This document shows positions 8,869 through 24,005 of a stretch of DNA of 64,000 bases, piece by piece. Both the position numbers and the translations under genes were made by a program. Source of the DNA: Delftia sp. PS-11 (GTDB taxonomy: Bacteria; Pseudomonadota; Gammaproteobacteria; Burkholderiales; Burkholderiaceae_C). The stretch is from the NCBI RefSeq assembly GCF_029870285.1, contig NZ_JACSYA010000001.1, positions 252,441 to 316,440 on the forward strand, read 5' to 3'. Within the stretch, counting starts at the first letter, position 1. The number at the start of each line of letters is the position of its first letter. The notes under the pieces were generated by a model. It was not told the DNA's origin, ran no database searches, and saw only the letters and a list, made by a program, of their open reading frames with translations.

Positions 8869-9879
8869 ATGATCCTGGTAACAGGCGGCGCAGGTTTCAT
8901 CGGCTCACATACCTGCGTAGAGCTGGCCGCTGCAGGCGAGTCTTATCTGATCTACGACAACTTCAGCAACAGCAGCACGGACGTGCTCGAACGCATGGAG
9001 CGCATCACGGGCCAGCGCCCGCTGTGCGTGGAGGGCGACGTGCGCGACCAGGCGGCGCTGGAGAGGCTGTTCGCGCAGCATCCCATCCGCGAGGTCATCC
9101 ACTTCGCAGCCCTCAAGGCGGTTGGAGAGTCCGTGGCGCAGCCTTTGCGTTATTACGACCACAACGTGGGCGGCACCATCAGCCTGCTGCAGGCAATGCG
9201 CAAGGCCGGGGCGCGCAGCATGGTGTTCTCCTCATCGGCCACCGTGTACGGCGAGCCGGCCAGCCTGCCCATCCGGGAAGACTTTGCGCTGTCGGCCACC
9301 AACCCGTATGGCCATAGCAAGCTGTGGATCGAGCAGATGCTGGCAGACCTGGACCGGTCCGAGCCGGACCAGTGGCGCATGGCCCGGCTGCGCTACTTCA
9401 ACCCGGTTGGCGCGCACGAAAGCGGACTGATCGGCGAAGACCCGCGCGACATTCCCAACAATCTCATGCCTTACATCGCGCAGGTGGCCGTAGGCCGGCG
9501 CGCGCAGCTGAGCATTTATGGCAATGACTACGCTACGCCGGACGGCACGGGCGTGCGCGACTATATCCATGTCACCGATCTGGCGCGCGGCCATCTGGCT
9601 GCGCTGCGCCATCTGCGATCCCATACAGGGCTGCTGACCGTCAACCTGGGCACAGGACGCCCGGCATCGGTGCTGGACCTGGTCCATGCCTTCGAGCGCG
9701 CCAGTGGCCGCTCCATCCCGCGCCAGGTCGTGGCACGCCGCCCCGGCGACGTGGCGCAGTGCTGGGCAGACCCCAGCCTGGCCGAGCAGTTGCTGGGCTG
9801 GAAGGCCGAACTGGACATCGACCGCATGTGCGCGGATGCATGGCGCTGGCAAAGCACGGCCGGTGCGCTGACGCGTTGA
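8869..9879 (+). CDS. galE: UDP-glucose/UDP-N-acetylglucosamine 4-epimerase (GalE/PelX type)
   Basis: 336 aa, full length for the family. It interconverts the C4 configuration of UDP-hexoses using tightly bound NAD. The Rossmann motif G-G-A-G-F-I-G is at 6-12, the catalytic Ser at S123 and the Y147-x-x-x-K151 pair is intact. In the segment D-V-A-Q-C-W-A-D (294-301), Cys298 stands where E. coli GalE has Tyr299. A small residue there admits the N-acetyl group, so UDP-GlcNAc/UDP-GalNAc are likely substrates. Located head-to-head with pelA; a UDP-GlcNAc epimerase (PelX) accompanies some pel operons. Symbol galE reflects the family; function as a Pel precursor enzyme is inferred. Confidence 0.9.
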   Translation: MILVTGGAGFIGSHTCVELAAAGESYLIYDNFSNSSTDVLERMERITGQRPLCVEGDVRDQAALERLFAQHPIREVIHFAALKAVGESVAQPLRYYDHNVGGTISLLQAMRKAGARSMVFSSSATVYGEPASLPIREDFALSATNPYGHSKLWIEQMLADLDRSEPDQWRMARLRYFNPVGAHESGLIGEDPRDIPNNLMPYIAQVAVGRRAQLSIYGNDYATPDGTGVRDYIHVTDLARGHLAALRHLRSHTGLLTVNLGTGRPASVLDLVHAFERASGRSIPRQVVARRPGDVAQCWADPSLAEQLLGWKAELDIDRMCADAWRWQSTAGALTR

Positions 9880-9956
9880 GACCCGCGGGCCGTGCGAGCC
9901 GTGCTGGCCGTGGTATCTTTTCGCACTTGTTTCACGCTTCAGCCAAGAGTCTGCCC

Positions 9957-10757
<801 letters not shown>

Positions 10758-10851
10758 TGGCAGCCGCGCCAGGGACATGCCTGGCGCCATTCCCTCACTT
10801 TCGGCGCGCTGCGGCCCTGCGGCCATAGGCATGCCACTACAGGATTTCACA

Positions 10852-11250
10852 ATGCAGGCAACACACTGGCTGGATCAGGTCAAATGGGATGCGCAGGGCC
10901 TGGTGCCCGTGATCGCGCAGGAAAAGGACACGGGCGATGTGATGATGTTCGCCTGGATGGACCGCGAGGCACTTGCCAAGACCGCCGAACTGGGCCGCGC
11001 CGTCTATTTCAGCCGCTCGCGCAACAAGCTCTGGTACAAGGGCGAGGAATCGGGCCATGTGCAGACCGTGCATGAAATTCGCATCGATTGCGACAACGAT
11101 GTGGTTCTGCTCAAGATCACCCAGACGGGCCACGAGCCGGGCATCGCCTGCCACACCGGCCGCCACAGCTGCTTTTACAGCGTGCTGCGCGATGGCCAGT
11201 GGCAGGCCGTGGACCCGGTCTTGAAAGACCCGCAATCCATCTACCAATAA
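10852..11250 (+). CDS. hisI: Phosphoribosyl-AMP cyclohydrolase HisI
   Basis: 132 aa, the normal length of a single-domain HisI. It opens the adenine ring of phosphoribosyl-AMP in the third step of histidine synthesis. Family motifs are visible: F-A-W-M-D-R-E-A, the metal-binding C-D-N-D, and C-H-T-G-R-H-S-C-F near the C-terminus. The ATG at 10852 follows AGGA at 8-nt spacing; an in-frame ATG at 10831 is the alternative. It lies between hisF and hisE, so HisI and HisE are separate proteins, not the enteric fusion. Confidence 0.96.
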   Translation: MQATHWLDQVKWDAQGLVPVIAQEKDTGDVMMFAWMDREALAKTAELGRAVYFSRSRNKLWYKGEESGHVQTVHEIRIDCDNDVVLLKITQTGHEPGIACHTGRHSCFYSVLRDGQWQAVDPVLKDPQSIYQ

Positions 11251-11255
11251 AGTCC

Positions 11256-11624
11256 ATGCCCATGAACGACACCGCAAGCTCCCCTTCCCTGGACGCACTG
11301 GCACGCCTGGCTGCCGTCATTGAAAGCCGCAAGCCCGCCAACGGCGGCGACCCCGAAAAAAGCTATGTTGCACGCCTGCTGCACAAGGGGCCGGATGCCT
11401 TTCTCAAGAAAATCGGCGAGGAAGCGACCGAGGTCGTCATGGCCGCCAAGGATGCGGACCATGGCGGCGATGCCGGCAAAATCCTCTACGAAGTGGCCGA
11501 TCTGTGGTTTCATAGCATGATTGCCCTGGCCCACTACGGCCTGACGCCAGCCCAGGTCGTGGCCGAACTCGAGCGCCGCGAAGGCACCAGCGGCATCGAG
11601 GAAAAAGCGCTGCGCAAGGCATAG
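11256..11624 (+). CDS. hisE: Phosphoribosyl-ATP pyrophosphatase HisE
   Basis: 122 aa. HisE removes pyrophosphate from phosphoribosyl-ATP, the second step of histidine synthesis. It is an all-alpha MazG-like fold; the acidic cluster K-I-G-E-E-A-T-E-V and the later E-V-A-D-L-W-F-H form the Mg site. Two in-frame ATGs (11256 and 11262) are possible starts. It follows hisI after 5 nt, clearly in the same operon. Confidence 0.95.
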   Translation: MPMNDTASSPSLDALARLAAVIESRKPANGGDPEKSYVARLLHKGPDAFLKKIGEEATEVVMAAKDADHGGDAGKILYEVADLWFHSMIALAHYGLTPAQVVAELERREGTSGIEEKALRKA

Positions 11625-11655
11625 ACACGCAACACGCACGAGAAAGGACCGCAGC

Positions 11656-12048
11656 GTGAATGACGACATCATCGAAGTGCGCGCCCTTGACCACTCCCGC
11701 ATCGAGGGCCTCAAGGCCTGGGGCTGGGTCAGCTACATCCTGCATCTGGTCGTGGCCGTGGCCGCCGTCGTGCCGGCAGCGCAACCCAGCATCGTGCTGC
11801 TGCTGATCGCCCTGGTCATTGATCTGGTCAAGCGCGATGATGCCGCTGGCAGCTGGCTGGCCACGCATTTCTCGTGGCGCATCCGCAGCGTGCTCTGGGC
11901 GGGCATCCTCTATCTGGTGACTGCACCGCTGTGGCTGCTGTTTCTCGTGCCGGGCTGGATCGCCTGGACGCTGATCTCCATCTGGTTCCTCTACCGCATC
12001 GTGCGCGGCATGGTGGCGATGAACAAAAACCAGCCCGTAGCCGGCTGA
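11656..12048 (+). CDS. Small DUF4870-like integral membrane protein
   Basis: 130 aa. About four hydrophobic segments are visible (roughly 22-43, 45-60, 78-95 and 95-115) with a charged N-terminus and short loops. The spacing and the F-S-W-R-I-R element resemble DUF4870 proteins, whose function is unknown. It sits 31 nt after hisE and 16 nt before the patatin gene, so it is probably co-transcribed with the his genes. No catalytic motif is visible. Confidence 0.7.
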   Translation: MNDDIIEVRALDHSRIEGLKAWGWVSYILHLVVAVAAVVPAAQPSIVLLLIALVIDLVKRDDAAGSWLATHFSWRIRSVLWAGILYLVTAPLWLLFLVPGWIAWTLISIWFLYRIVRGMVAMNKNQPVAG

Positions 12049-12064
12049 CGCAGACACCGCCACC

Positions 12065-13090
12065 ATGCACACCAGCGCCCCCCGAACGCTCAACCTGGCA
12101 TTGCAAGGCGGAGGCTCCCATGGCGCACTGACCTGGGGCGTGCTCGATGCACTGCTGGAAGATGGCCGTGTCGTCATCGAAGGCATCAGCGGCACCAGTG
12201 CGGGAGCGATGAATGCCGTGGCCCTGGCACATGGCTATGCCCAGGCCGCACGCCGGGAAAACGACCCGGCCAAGGCCCGGCGCGCAGGCGCCGGGCTGGC
12301 GCGCGCAGCACTGGCCGAACTATGGGAAGGCGTGGGCGCCATGGGCAGCCTGATGTGGGGCGTGCCGCTGCAGGGCAGCCCACTGATGGGCGTGTTCAGC
12401 CAGTTTTTCTCGCCCTACCAGACCAATCCGCTGGACATCAACCCTCTGCGCAGGCTGCTCGAACGCGTGGTGGATTTCGAGGCACTGACGCATCCGAAGA
12501 TCGAAGGCGTGGTGCCCAAGGTCTTCGTCTGCGCCACCAACGTGCGCACCGGACGGGGGCGCATCTTTTCAGGGCACCAGCTCAGTGCCGATGCCGTCAT
12601 GGCATCCGCCTGCCTGCCCCAGCTGTTCAAGGCCGTGGAAATCGAAGGCGAACCCTACTGGGATGGCGGTTTCTCGGGCAACCCGGCACTGTACCCGCTG
12701 ATCTACGGCACAGCGTCCAGCGACATCCTGCTGGTGCAGATCAATCCCATCGAGCACAACGACCTGCCGGACACGGCGGCCGAGATCATGGACCGCATGA
12801 ACGAGGTCACCTTCAACGCCAGCCTGCTGGCCGAGCTGCGGGCCATCGCCTTCGTCACGCGCCTGCTGGAACAGGGCCGGCTGGACCCCGCACGCTACAA
12901 GAAGGTGCTGCTGCACCGCGTGGACGGCGGTGCCGTGCTGCAGGGCCATGGCGCCGCCAGCAAGACCCGCGCCGACCTGCACTTCATCCGGGAACTGTTC
13001 GAGATGGGACGTGCGCAGGGCAGGCTGTGGCTGCAGCAGCATTACAGCCACATCGGCGTCAGGCAGACGCTGCAGATCAACGACAATTGA
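12065..13090 (+). CDS. Patatin-like phospholipase
   Basis: 341 aa. Patatin-family lipid acyl hydrolase with a Ser-Asp dyad. The oxyanion hole G-G-G-S-H-G-A is at 15-21, the nucleophile elbow G-T-S-A-G has Ser45, and the catalytic Asp200 is in W-D-G-G. All key residues are present, so the enzyme should be active, probably on membrane phospholipids or fatty acyl esters. No signal peptide or membrane helix is evident, suggesting a cytoplasmic or membrane-peripheral protein. It lies within the his-tat gene run; no specific pathway link can be claimed. Confidence 0.92.
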   Translation: MHTSAPRTLNLALQGGGSHGALTWGVLDALLEDGRVVIEGISGTSAGAMNAVALAHGYAQAARRENDPAKARRAGAGLARAALAELWEGVGAMGSLMWGVPLQGSPLMGVFSQFFSPYQTNPLDINPLRRLLERVVDFEALTHPKIEGVVPKVFVCATNVRTGRGRIFSGHQLSADAVMASACLPQLFKAVEIEGEPYWDGGFSGNPALYPLIYGTASSDILLVQINPIEHNDLPDTAAEIMDRMNEVTFNASLLAELRAIAFVTRLLEQGRLDPARYKKVLLHRVDGGAVLQGHGAASKTRADLHFIRELFEMGRAQGRLWLQQHYSHIGVRQTLQINDN

Positions 13091-13138
13091 TCACTGAACT
13101 TCACCACCGACGCCTGCTTCCGGAACGTCCCGATCGCC

Positions 13139-13501
13139 ATGCACGACCACGACCCGAACTGCCTGTTCTGCCGCATCATCGAAGGCAAGATCCCCTCGCG
13201 CAAAGTCTATGAGGACGACGAGGTCTTCGCCTTCCACGACATCCATCCTGGCGCCCCGGTCCACTTCCTCATGGTGCCCAAAAAGCATATTGCCTCGATG
13301 GCGCAGGTCCAGGCCGAGGATGCTCCGCTGCTGGGCCGCATGATGGCACTGGCGCCACGCCTGGCGGCCGAGCAGGGTTGCAATCCCTATCCCGATGGCG
13401 GCTTTCGCCTGGTGGTCAATACCGGCACCGAAGGCGGGCAGGAAGTCCACCATCTCCATATCCATGTCATGGGCGGCCCCCGCCCCTGGGCCAAAGGCTG
13501 A
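13139..13501 (+). CDS. HIT-family nucleotide hydrolase (HinT-like)
   Basis: 120 aa. The histidine-triad motif H105-L-H107-I-H109 sits near the C-terminus, with His107 the expected nucleophile that is transiently nucleotidylated. An N-terminal C-L-F-C pair (C8, C11) could bind zinc, as in many bacterial HIT proteins. Proteins of this group hydrolyse AMP-lysine or similar purine phosphoramidates. Encoded just upstream of tatABC, an order common in this family of bacteria. Confidence 0.93.
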   Translation: MHDHDPNCLFCRIIEGKIPSRKVYEDDEVFAFHDIHPGAPVHFLMVPKKHIASMAQVQAEDAPLLGRMMALAPRLAAEQGCNPYPDGGFRLVVNTGTEGGQEVHHLHIHVMGGPRPWAKG

Positions 13502-13660
13502 AGCACTGCGCCACCGCCAGAGCTTGCGGGCGCAGGGTGGCCCGCCTCTTGCTTGAGGCAGGCAGCCGTCTGCGCAGGCCGAACGGCTTTTGTGGGGCCT
13601 TGCGAACTGCTGTCATGGCCCGGCGTCTAAAATGATCCGCAATTCTTAGGAGAGATTCTC

Positions 13661-13894
13661 ATGGGCTCGTTATCCATCTGGCACTGGCTGATCGTGCTGG
13701 CCATCGTGGTTCTGGTGTTCGGCACCAAGAAGCTGAAGAACATCGGTTCCGACCTGGGCGGCGCCGTCAAGGGCTTCAAGGACGGCATGAAGGACGGCTC
13801 CACTGCCGACGGCACGCCTGCGCCTGGCCAGGTTGCCAATCAGGCGGCCGCCGAAAAGACCACCATTGACGTCGAAGCCAAGCAAAAGAGCTGA
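13661..13894 (+). CDS. tatA: Sec-independent translocase subunit TatA
   Basis: 77 aa. TatA oligomerises to form the pore for folded twin-arginine substrates. The protein begins with a short periplasmic tail and one membrane helix (about 5-21), then the F-G hinge with T-K-K-L, an amphipathic helix containing G-x-x-x-G-x-x-x-K-G-F-K-D-G, and a polar tail. TAGGAG lies a few bases before the ATG, and TAAAAT at 13628-13633 is a plausible -10. It starts the tatA-tatB-tatC run. Confidence 0.97.
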   Translation: MGSLSIWHWLIVLAIVVLVFGTKKLKNIGSDLGGAVKGFKDGMKDGSTADGTPAPGQVANQAAAEKTTIDVEAKQKS

Positions 13895-13915
13895 TAGCTC
13901 GGCTGCCCTGCGTTC

Positions 13916-14404
13916 ATGATCGATATTGGCCTGTCCAAGATGGCGCTGATCGGCGCCGTGGCGCTCGTGGTCATCGGCCCCGAGAAGCTGCCGCGCGTGG
14001 CGCGTACCGTCGGCACCCTGCTGGGCAAGGCCCAGCGCTATGTGGCAGACGTGAAGGCCGAAGTCAACCGCTCCATGGAGCTCGACGAACTGCGCAAGAT
14101 GAAGGACAGCGTGGAAGGCGCGGCGCGCGATGTCGAGCAGTCCATCCACACTTCGGCTTCAGCGTTCGAGAAAGACTGGAACGAGACCACGGCGTCGCTG
14201 ACGTCGGCCTACGACGCTTCCCCGTATGACTCCGGCAGTGCAACGCTCAGCGCGGTGGCGCCCGCCTACCGGCCGCCACGCAAGAACTGGCGCCTCAAGC
14301 GCGGTGCCGTGCCCCAGTGGTACAAGGCACGCACGGGCGTGCGCACCAAGGCGCAGTCGGGCGCGGCACGGGTCGCACGCTTTCGGCCCCAGAAATTTCG
14401 CTGA
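13916..14404 (+). CDS. tatB: Sec-independent translocase subunit TatB
   Basis: 162 aa. TatB with TatC binds twin-arginine signal peptides. It has a single N-terminal membrane helix with the acidic residue before it (M-I-D-I-G) and the conserved V-I-G-P-E-K-L-P hinge, followed by a long amphipathic helix and a basic, variable tail. Longer than TatA and lacking the TatA F-K-D-G end, which separates the two paralogues. It follows tatA after 21 nt. Confidence 0.97.
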   Translation: MIDIGLSKMALIGAVALVVIGPEKLPRVARTVGTLLGKAQRYVADVKAEVNRSMELDELRKMKDSVEGAARDVEQSIHTSASAFEKDWNETTASLTSAYDASPYDSGSATLSAVAPAYRPPRKNWRLKRGAVPQWYKARTGVRTKAQSGAARVARFRPQKFR

Positions 14405-14554
14405 GCATGCGGGCGTGCCGCAGGCCACAAGGCCCACCGCACGGCCTGCGCCGCTGCGGCGCCCTGTTGTGCCGAGAACTGCCCGATCCGTCGGGCATTG
14501 TGCTTTCCATCCCACGACCGCAGGTACCCACGGGACTTGCCACGGTTTTTCACC

Positions 14555-15379
14555 ATGTCCGACATTCCACCCAAAGACGATGAGCTGGCAGGCACAGAGC
14601 AGCCATTTGTGCAGCACCTGATGGAGCTGCGCGACCGCCTGCTCTACTGCATCTATGGCATCGGCCTGGCAGTGGCCCTGCTGGCTGTCTGGCCGGGCCC
14701 CAATGGCCTGATCGACTTCATCGCCCACCCGATCAAGGCGCATATGCCACCCGACGCCAAGCTCATCGCCGTCGGCGTGTTCACTCCTTTTTTCGTGCCT
14801 CTGAAGGTGCTGATGATGGTGGGCGTGCTGGCCGTGCTGCCCTGGATCATGTACCAGATGTGGGCCTTCGTCGCTCCGGGTCTGTACAGCCATGAAAAAC
14901 GCTTTGCGCTGCCGCTGATCATCTTCGGCAGCCTGCTGGCCTATGTCGGCATCGCCTTCGTGCAGTTTTTCGTGCTGGACAAGATGTTCGCCTTCATCCA
15001 GGGCTTCACCCCGGACAGCGTGGCGGCCACCCCGGACATCGCCTCCTATGTGGAGGCCATCCTGTCACTGTACCTGGCCTTCGGCCTGGCGTTCCAGGTA
15101 CCCATCGTCGTGATGCTGCTGGTGCGCTTCGGCCTGGTGGAGATCGAAAAGCTCAAGTCATTCCGCGGCTATTTCATCGTCGTGGCCTTCGTCATCGCCG
15201 CCGTGGTCACACCGCCCGATGTCATCTCCCAGCTGGCCCTGGCCATTCCGATGTGCATTCTCTACGAAGTGGGCATCCTGGGCGCAGGCTGGTTCAGCCG
15301 CGTCTCCAAGGCCCCGGAAGAGCAAGCCACGCCCGACACGGGCGCAGACAAGCCCGCCGAAGACCGGCAGCAGCCCTGA
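14555..15379 (+). CDS. tatC: Sec-independent translocase subunit TatC
   Basis: 274 aa from the ATG at 14555; the frame is open further upstream but TatC homology begins with the acidic leader and H-L-M-E-L-R-D-R. Six membrane helices are visible. Conserved signal-recognition residues are present: E-L-R in the first loop, the P-x-x-x-Y-Q-x-W-x-F-x-x-P-G-L-Y segment, and F-R-x-Y. It is separated from tatB by 150 nt without an obvious terminator, and ends 13 nt from a convergent LysR gene. Confidence 0.97.
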   Translation: MSDIPPKDDELAGTEQPFVQHLMELRDRLLYCIYGIGLAVALLAVWPGPNGLIDFIAHPIKAHMPPDAKLIAVGVFTPFFVPLKVLMMVGVLAVLPWIMYQMWAFVAPGLYSHEKRFALPLIIFGSLLAYVGIAFVQFFVLDKMFAFIQGFTPDSVAATPDIASYVEAILSLYLAFGLAFQVPIVVMLLVRFGLVEIEKLKSFRGYFIVVAFVIAAVVTPPDVISQLALAIPMCILYEVGILGAGWFSRVSKAPEEQATPDTGADKPAEDRQQP

Positions 15380-15392
15380 GTGGCCACGGCAG

Positions 15393-16292
15393 CTACTGCG
15401 GCAGGCTCTCCTTGCAGTAGTCCACGAACAGCTGCGCCGGCCTGGTCAGCTGTGCGCGCTTGAGCCAGGCAGCCACCAGGGTGGAGCCGGCCACTGCCTC
15501 GGCAATCTCCACCATCACCACCTGCATGCCATCGTAGGTGCATTCGGATTGCGGGCGGGTGACCAGCAGCGCGAAGCCGAACCCCCGCCCGACCATGCCG
15601 CGCAGCATCTCGATGGAAGGCGAGCAAAAGCCGATGCGGGGCGACAGACCCAGCTCCTCGAAAAGGCTGACGAAATACGTGCGGCTCGGCTGCACATCGA
15701 GCAGGATCATCGGCTCCGACACCAGATCGCGCAGCGAGACACGGGCCTGGCCAGCAAAGCGGTGCCACTGGGGCAGCAGCGCATACGGGCGCTGTGGCGG
15801 CATCAGCGCCTCGGTGGCAAGGGTGGCATCCAGCTCATGCCGGTAGAGGATGGCCAGATCAAAGCGACCGGCAGTCAGCCCCTGCACCAGCTCCTGCTGC
15901 TCACCATCCCAGATGCGGATCTCCACCCCCGGATAGCGCTCGCCAAAGCCTGCGATCAGGCCGGGCAGATAGCGCGGGGCCACAGGCTCGAAGCAGCCGA
16001 TGTCGATCCGCCCGGCGACCACATCATTGGCCGACAGGGCACTCTGTTCGAACTCCTTGGCCATGCGCAGCAGATCCTGGGCCTTGCGGTAAAAGCGTGC
16101 TCCGCTGGGCGTGAGCGAAACGCCCTGGGCATGGTGGCGGATGAGCAATTGAACGCCAAACCGCTCCTCCAGCCCCTTGATGGCCGTGGAGATGGATGGC
16201 TGGGCAATGTAGAGCCTGCGCGAAGCCTCGGCCACGCTACCGCATTCGACAGCAGTAACGAAGTAGCGAAGTTGTCGCAAAGTGTAGTTCAC
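15393..16292 (-). CDS. LysR-family transcriptional regulator
   Basis: About 299 aa from a GTG at 16292 (GTG at 16295 also possible); the open frame extends to 16382 but the LysR helix-turn-helix begins right after this start (N-Y-T-L-R-Q-L-R-Y-F). The N-terminal wHTH contains S-V-A-E-A-S-R-R-L-Y-I-A-Q-P-S-I-S, and a periplasmic-binding-protein-like effector domain follows from about residue 90. It is convergent with tatC and its target genes are not obvious; the 472-nt region upstream carries no divergent gene. The effector cannot be predicted. Confidence 0.9.
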   Translation of the reverse strand: MNYTLRQLRYFVTAVECGSVAEASRRLYIAQPSISTAIKGLEERFGVQLLIRHHAQGVSLTPSGARFYRKAQDLLRMAKEFEQSALSANDVVAGRIDIGCFEPVAPRYLPGLIAGFGERYPGVEIRIWDGEQQELVQGLTAGRFDLAILYRHELDATLATEALMPPQRPYALLPQWHRFAGQARVSLRDLVSEPMILLDVQPSRTYFVSLFEELGLSPRIGFCSPSIEMLRGMVGRGFGFALLVTRPQSECTYDGMQVVMVEIAEAVAGSTLVAAWLKRAQLTRPAQLFVDYCKESLPQ

Positions 16293-16764
16293 CACGGTCC
16301 CCCGGCGTTGCGTCAGCCTCCGGCAGCCACGGCCGGGGCAGATTGTGAACGGATAAGGGATCAGCCCTCCAGGGCAAACCATACGCCAGTCCCAGGGCTG
16401 TAGCCGCTAGCCTTGATGAGCTTTTTTCTTCTCAGCAACCATCTTTTCGATGATTTTCCTGCGCCAGACCCTGGCGCACTATTGGCTCGGGCGTGAATCA
16501 CAAGGGCTGCGCAATGCGCGATCCCTTTCATCGTGGGGCAGCGCTGCGCACGGCAGCTTCTGGCATCTGGAGCGCAGGCATGCCCCGCTCCCAGCGGCGC
16601 TGCCAGCACCTGGCAGCGCTGGCACGGTATCGACGAGCACGGCGGGCAGCGCCCGTGCCGCGCGCTGCGCCCCACGGGTGCGACCTGTTGCACAGCAGCC
16701 CTCGCGCAAGGCGTGCATGCAGCCGCAAGGAGAAGGCGCAGAGCGCCTTCTCAGAGAATGAACC
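16293..16764. other. 472-nt gene-free region with three perfect stem-loops
   Basis: No open frame here resembles a protein. The stretch separates the LysR gene from the end of gltD, both on the minus strand. It holds three perfect hairpins, each with a 3-nt loop: 16460-16478 (8-bp stem), 16597-16619 (10-bp stem) and 16730-16752 (10-bp stem). None is followed by a U-tract. The LysR promoter should lie near its right edge around 16300-16440, which is relatively A+T-rich. Confidence 0.6.
16730..16752 (-). terminator. Stem-loop after gltD, probable transcript 3' end
   Basis: Perfect inverted repeat GAGAAGGCGC / GCGCCTTCTC with loop AGA, 13 nt beyond the gltD stop codon. It lacks a following T-run on either strand, so it may be a Rho-associated or RNase-trimmed end rather than a classical intrinsic terminator. 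Confidence 0.5.
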
Positions 16765-18240
<1,476 letters not shown>

Positions 18241-18308
18241 GATGTCGTTGTCCTGATGTGTGGGGTGCAGGGATGGAGGCAGACTGCTGCCCGCCTCCTT
18301 CGCTTCTT

Positions 18309-23036
<4,728 letters not shown>

Positions 23037-23110
23037 GGCGGAATCCTCAAATTTTTCGCAGGGGATGCAAGAGTAAGGCAATGCATCAACCCATGCAATC
23101 GATTTATATT

Positions 23111-23175
23111 GGGGTCAGATTCCAATTAATTCCAAAATAAAAAGATCGGAAATTAATTGGGGACATATTAATGTC
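23111..23175. repeat. REP-like hairpins with GGGGTCAGA motif next to the RAYT gene
   Basis: An A+T-rich stretch between gltB and the transposase-like gene. It begins with GGGGTCAGATTCC and contains an imperfect inverted repeat, CCAATTAATTCC (23122-23133) against GGAAATTAATTGG (23148-23160), then a small hairpin GACAT-ATTA-ATGTC (23162-23175). GGGGTCAGA-type sequences are often found at the flanks of RAYT genes; recalled from general knowledge, not searched. It lies 75-140 nt upstream of the gltB start. Confidence 0.55.
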
Positions 23176-23224
23176 ACCACACCGAAGTCAATGACATCAA
23201 TCACTTGCATGTCCAACCAGGCCG

Positions 23225-23935
23225 TTAACTCGCCGCAGATGGACCGTCACCTGCGCGACTCGGCGGCCTTCCAGCCCGCTGGCGTGTCACGCGGCGCTCC
23301 GTGCGCTGTTGTAAATCAGCAATGAATTGGGCGTCACCCAGGGCCCAGCCGCGCAGCGCGGCATCGCGGATGCGGGCCAGTTCCTCCGCGCCCAGCCCCT
23401 CTTCGACGGCTGCCGCATAGGCCGCATCACGCGCGAAAGGCGTGTTGCCCAGCGTCCAGAACACGGCATGCGGGTGAATCAATGCGTCGTTGCGCAGACC
23501 CGCGTTGTGGGGGTAACTGGACCAGGTCCAGTCGGCCGCCGACTGGACCAGCCCGTCCCGCACCGGCGCGCCATCTATGAAGACCATGGCCGGCAGCATC
23601 CAGCTGGCCTGCAGCACCGTGCCCCGGTAGCGCCCCTCCCACAGGGTGCCGCTGCGCGCATGGCGGTCATTGAAGTAGCGCACATAGCGCCGTCCGACAG
23701 CCTGCATGAACAGGGGCAGCCCGCCGCTGCTGCGCGGCGTGGCCAGCAGGTATAACTGGCTGGGCAGCAGCACATAGGCATGCACGGCCAGCTGGTGGCT
23801 GTGCGCCATCTCCCGCAGCAGGCCCAGCATGACTTCGCGGTCCTGGGCATCGGTAAAGATGTCTGCGCCATTGTTGCCGCGCTGGATGATGAGGTGCGGC
23901 AGATCCGCGAGAGTGAGTCGGGGCAGGCGGGCCAT
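23225..23935 (-). CDS. RAYT-like (Y1/IS200-type) transposase homologue lacking the HUH motif
   Basis: 236 aa. The overall pattern is that of REP-associated tyrosine transposases: N-terminal R-L-P-R-L-T-L-x-x-L-P-H, Q-R-G-N-N, a Y-V-L-L-P segment, R-R-Y-V-R-Y-F-N, then R-S-G-T-L-W-E-G-R-Y. In active members Y-V-L-M-P-N is followed by H-V-H, the metal-binding HUH pair. Here residues 58-64 read P-S-Q-L-Y-L-L, so both histidines are replaced (Q60, Y62). The frame is otherwise intact with no stop or frameshift. It is probably catalytically dead or repurposed. It lies alone between gltB and an IclR gene with no terminal repeats around it, so not a mobile unit as it stands. Confidence 0.8.
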   Translation of the reverse strand: MARLPRLTLADLPHLIIQRGNNGADIFTDAQDREVMLGLLREMAHSHQLAVHAYVLLPSQLYLLATPRSSGGLPLFMQAVGRRYVRYFNDRHARSGTLWEGRYRGTVLQASWMLPAMVFIDGAPVRDGLVQSAADWTWSSYPHNAGLRNDALIHPHAVFWTLGNTPFARDAAYAAAVEEGLGAEELARIRDAALRGWALGDAQFIADLQQRTERRVTRQRAGRPPSRAGDGPSAAS

Positions 23936-24005
23936 GGGGACATGGAAGGGCGATCGTCGGAAGCAGCGATTATGGAGCGCCCGGCCAGGGGAGGTTCCGC
24001 GCAGC

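Noticed and set aside
11656..12048. The small membrane protein as a histidine transporter component
   Set aside because: It lacks transporter motifs; proximity to hisE is the only argument.
16450..16761. Possible small protein gene in the gap between gltD and the LysR gene
   Set aside because: Composition rich in Arg, Ala and Ser, no ribosome-binding site and no family resemblance; the hairpins explain the structure better.
23225..23935. Complete insertion sequence around the RAYT gene
   Set aside because: No terminal repeats or target duplication are visible on the 5' side (23936-24005), and the catalytic motif is lost.
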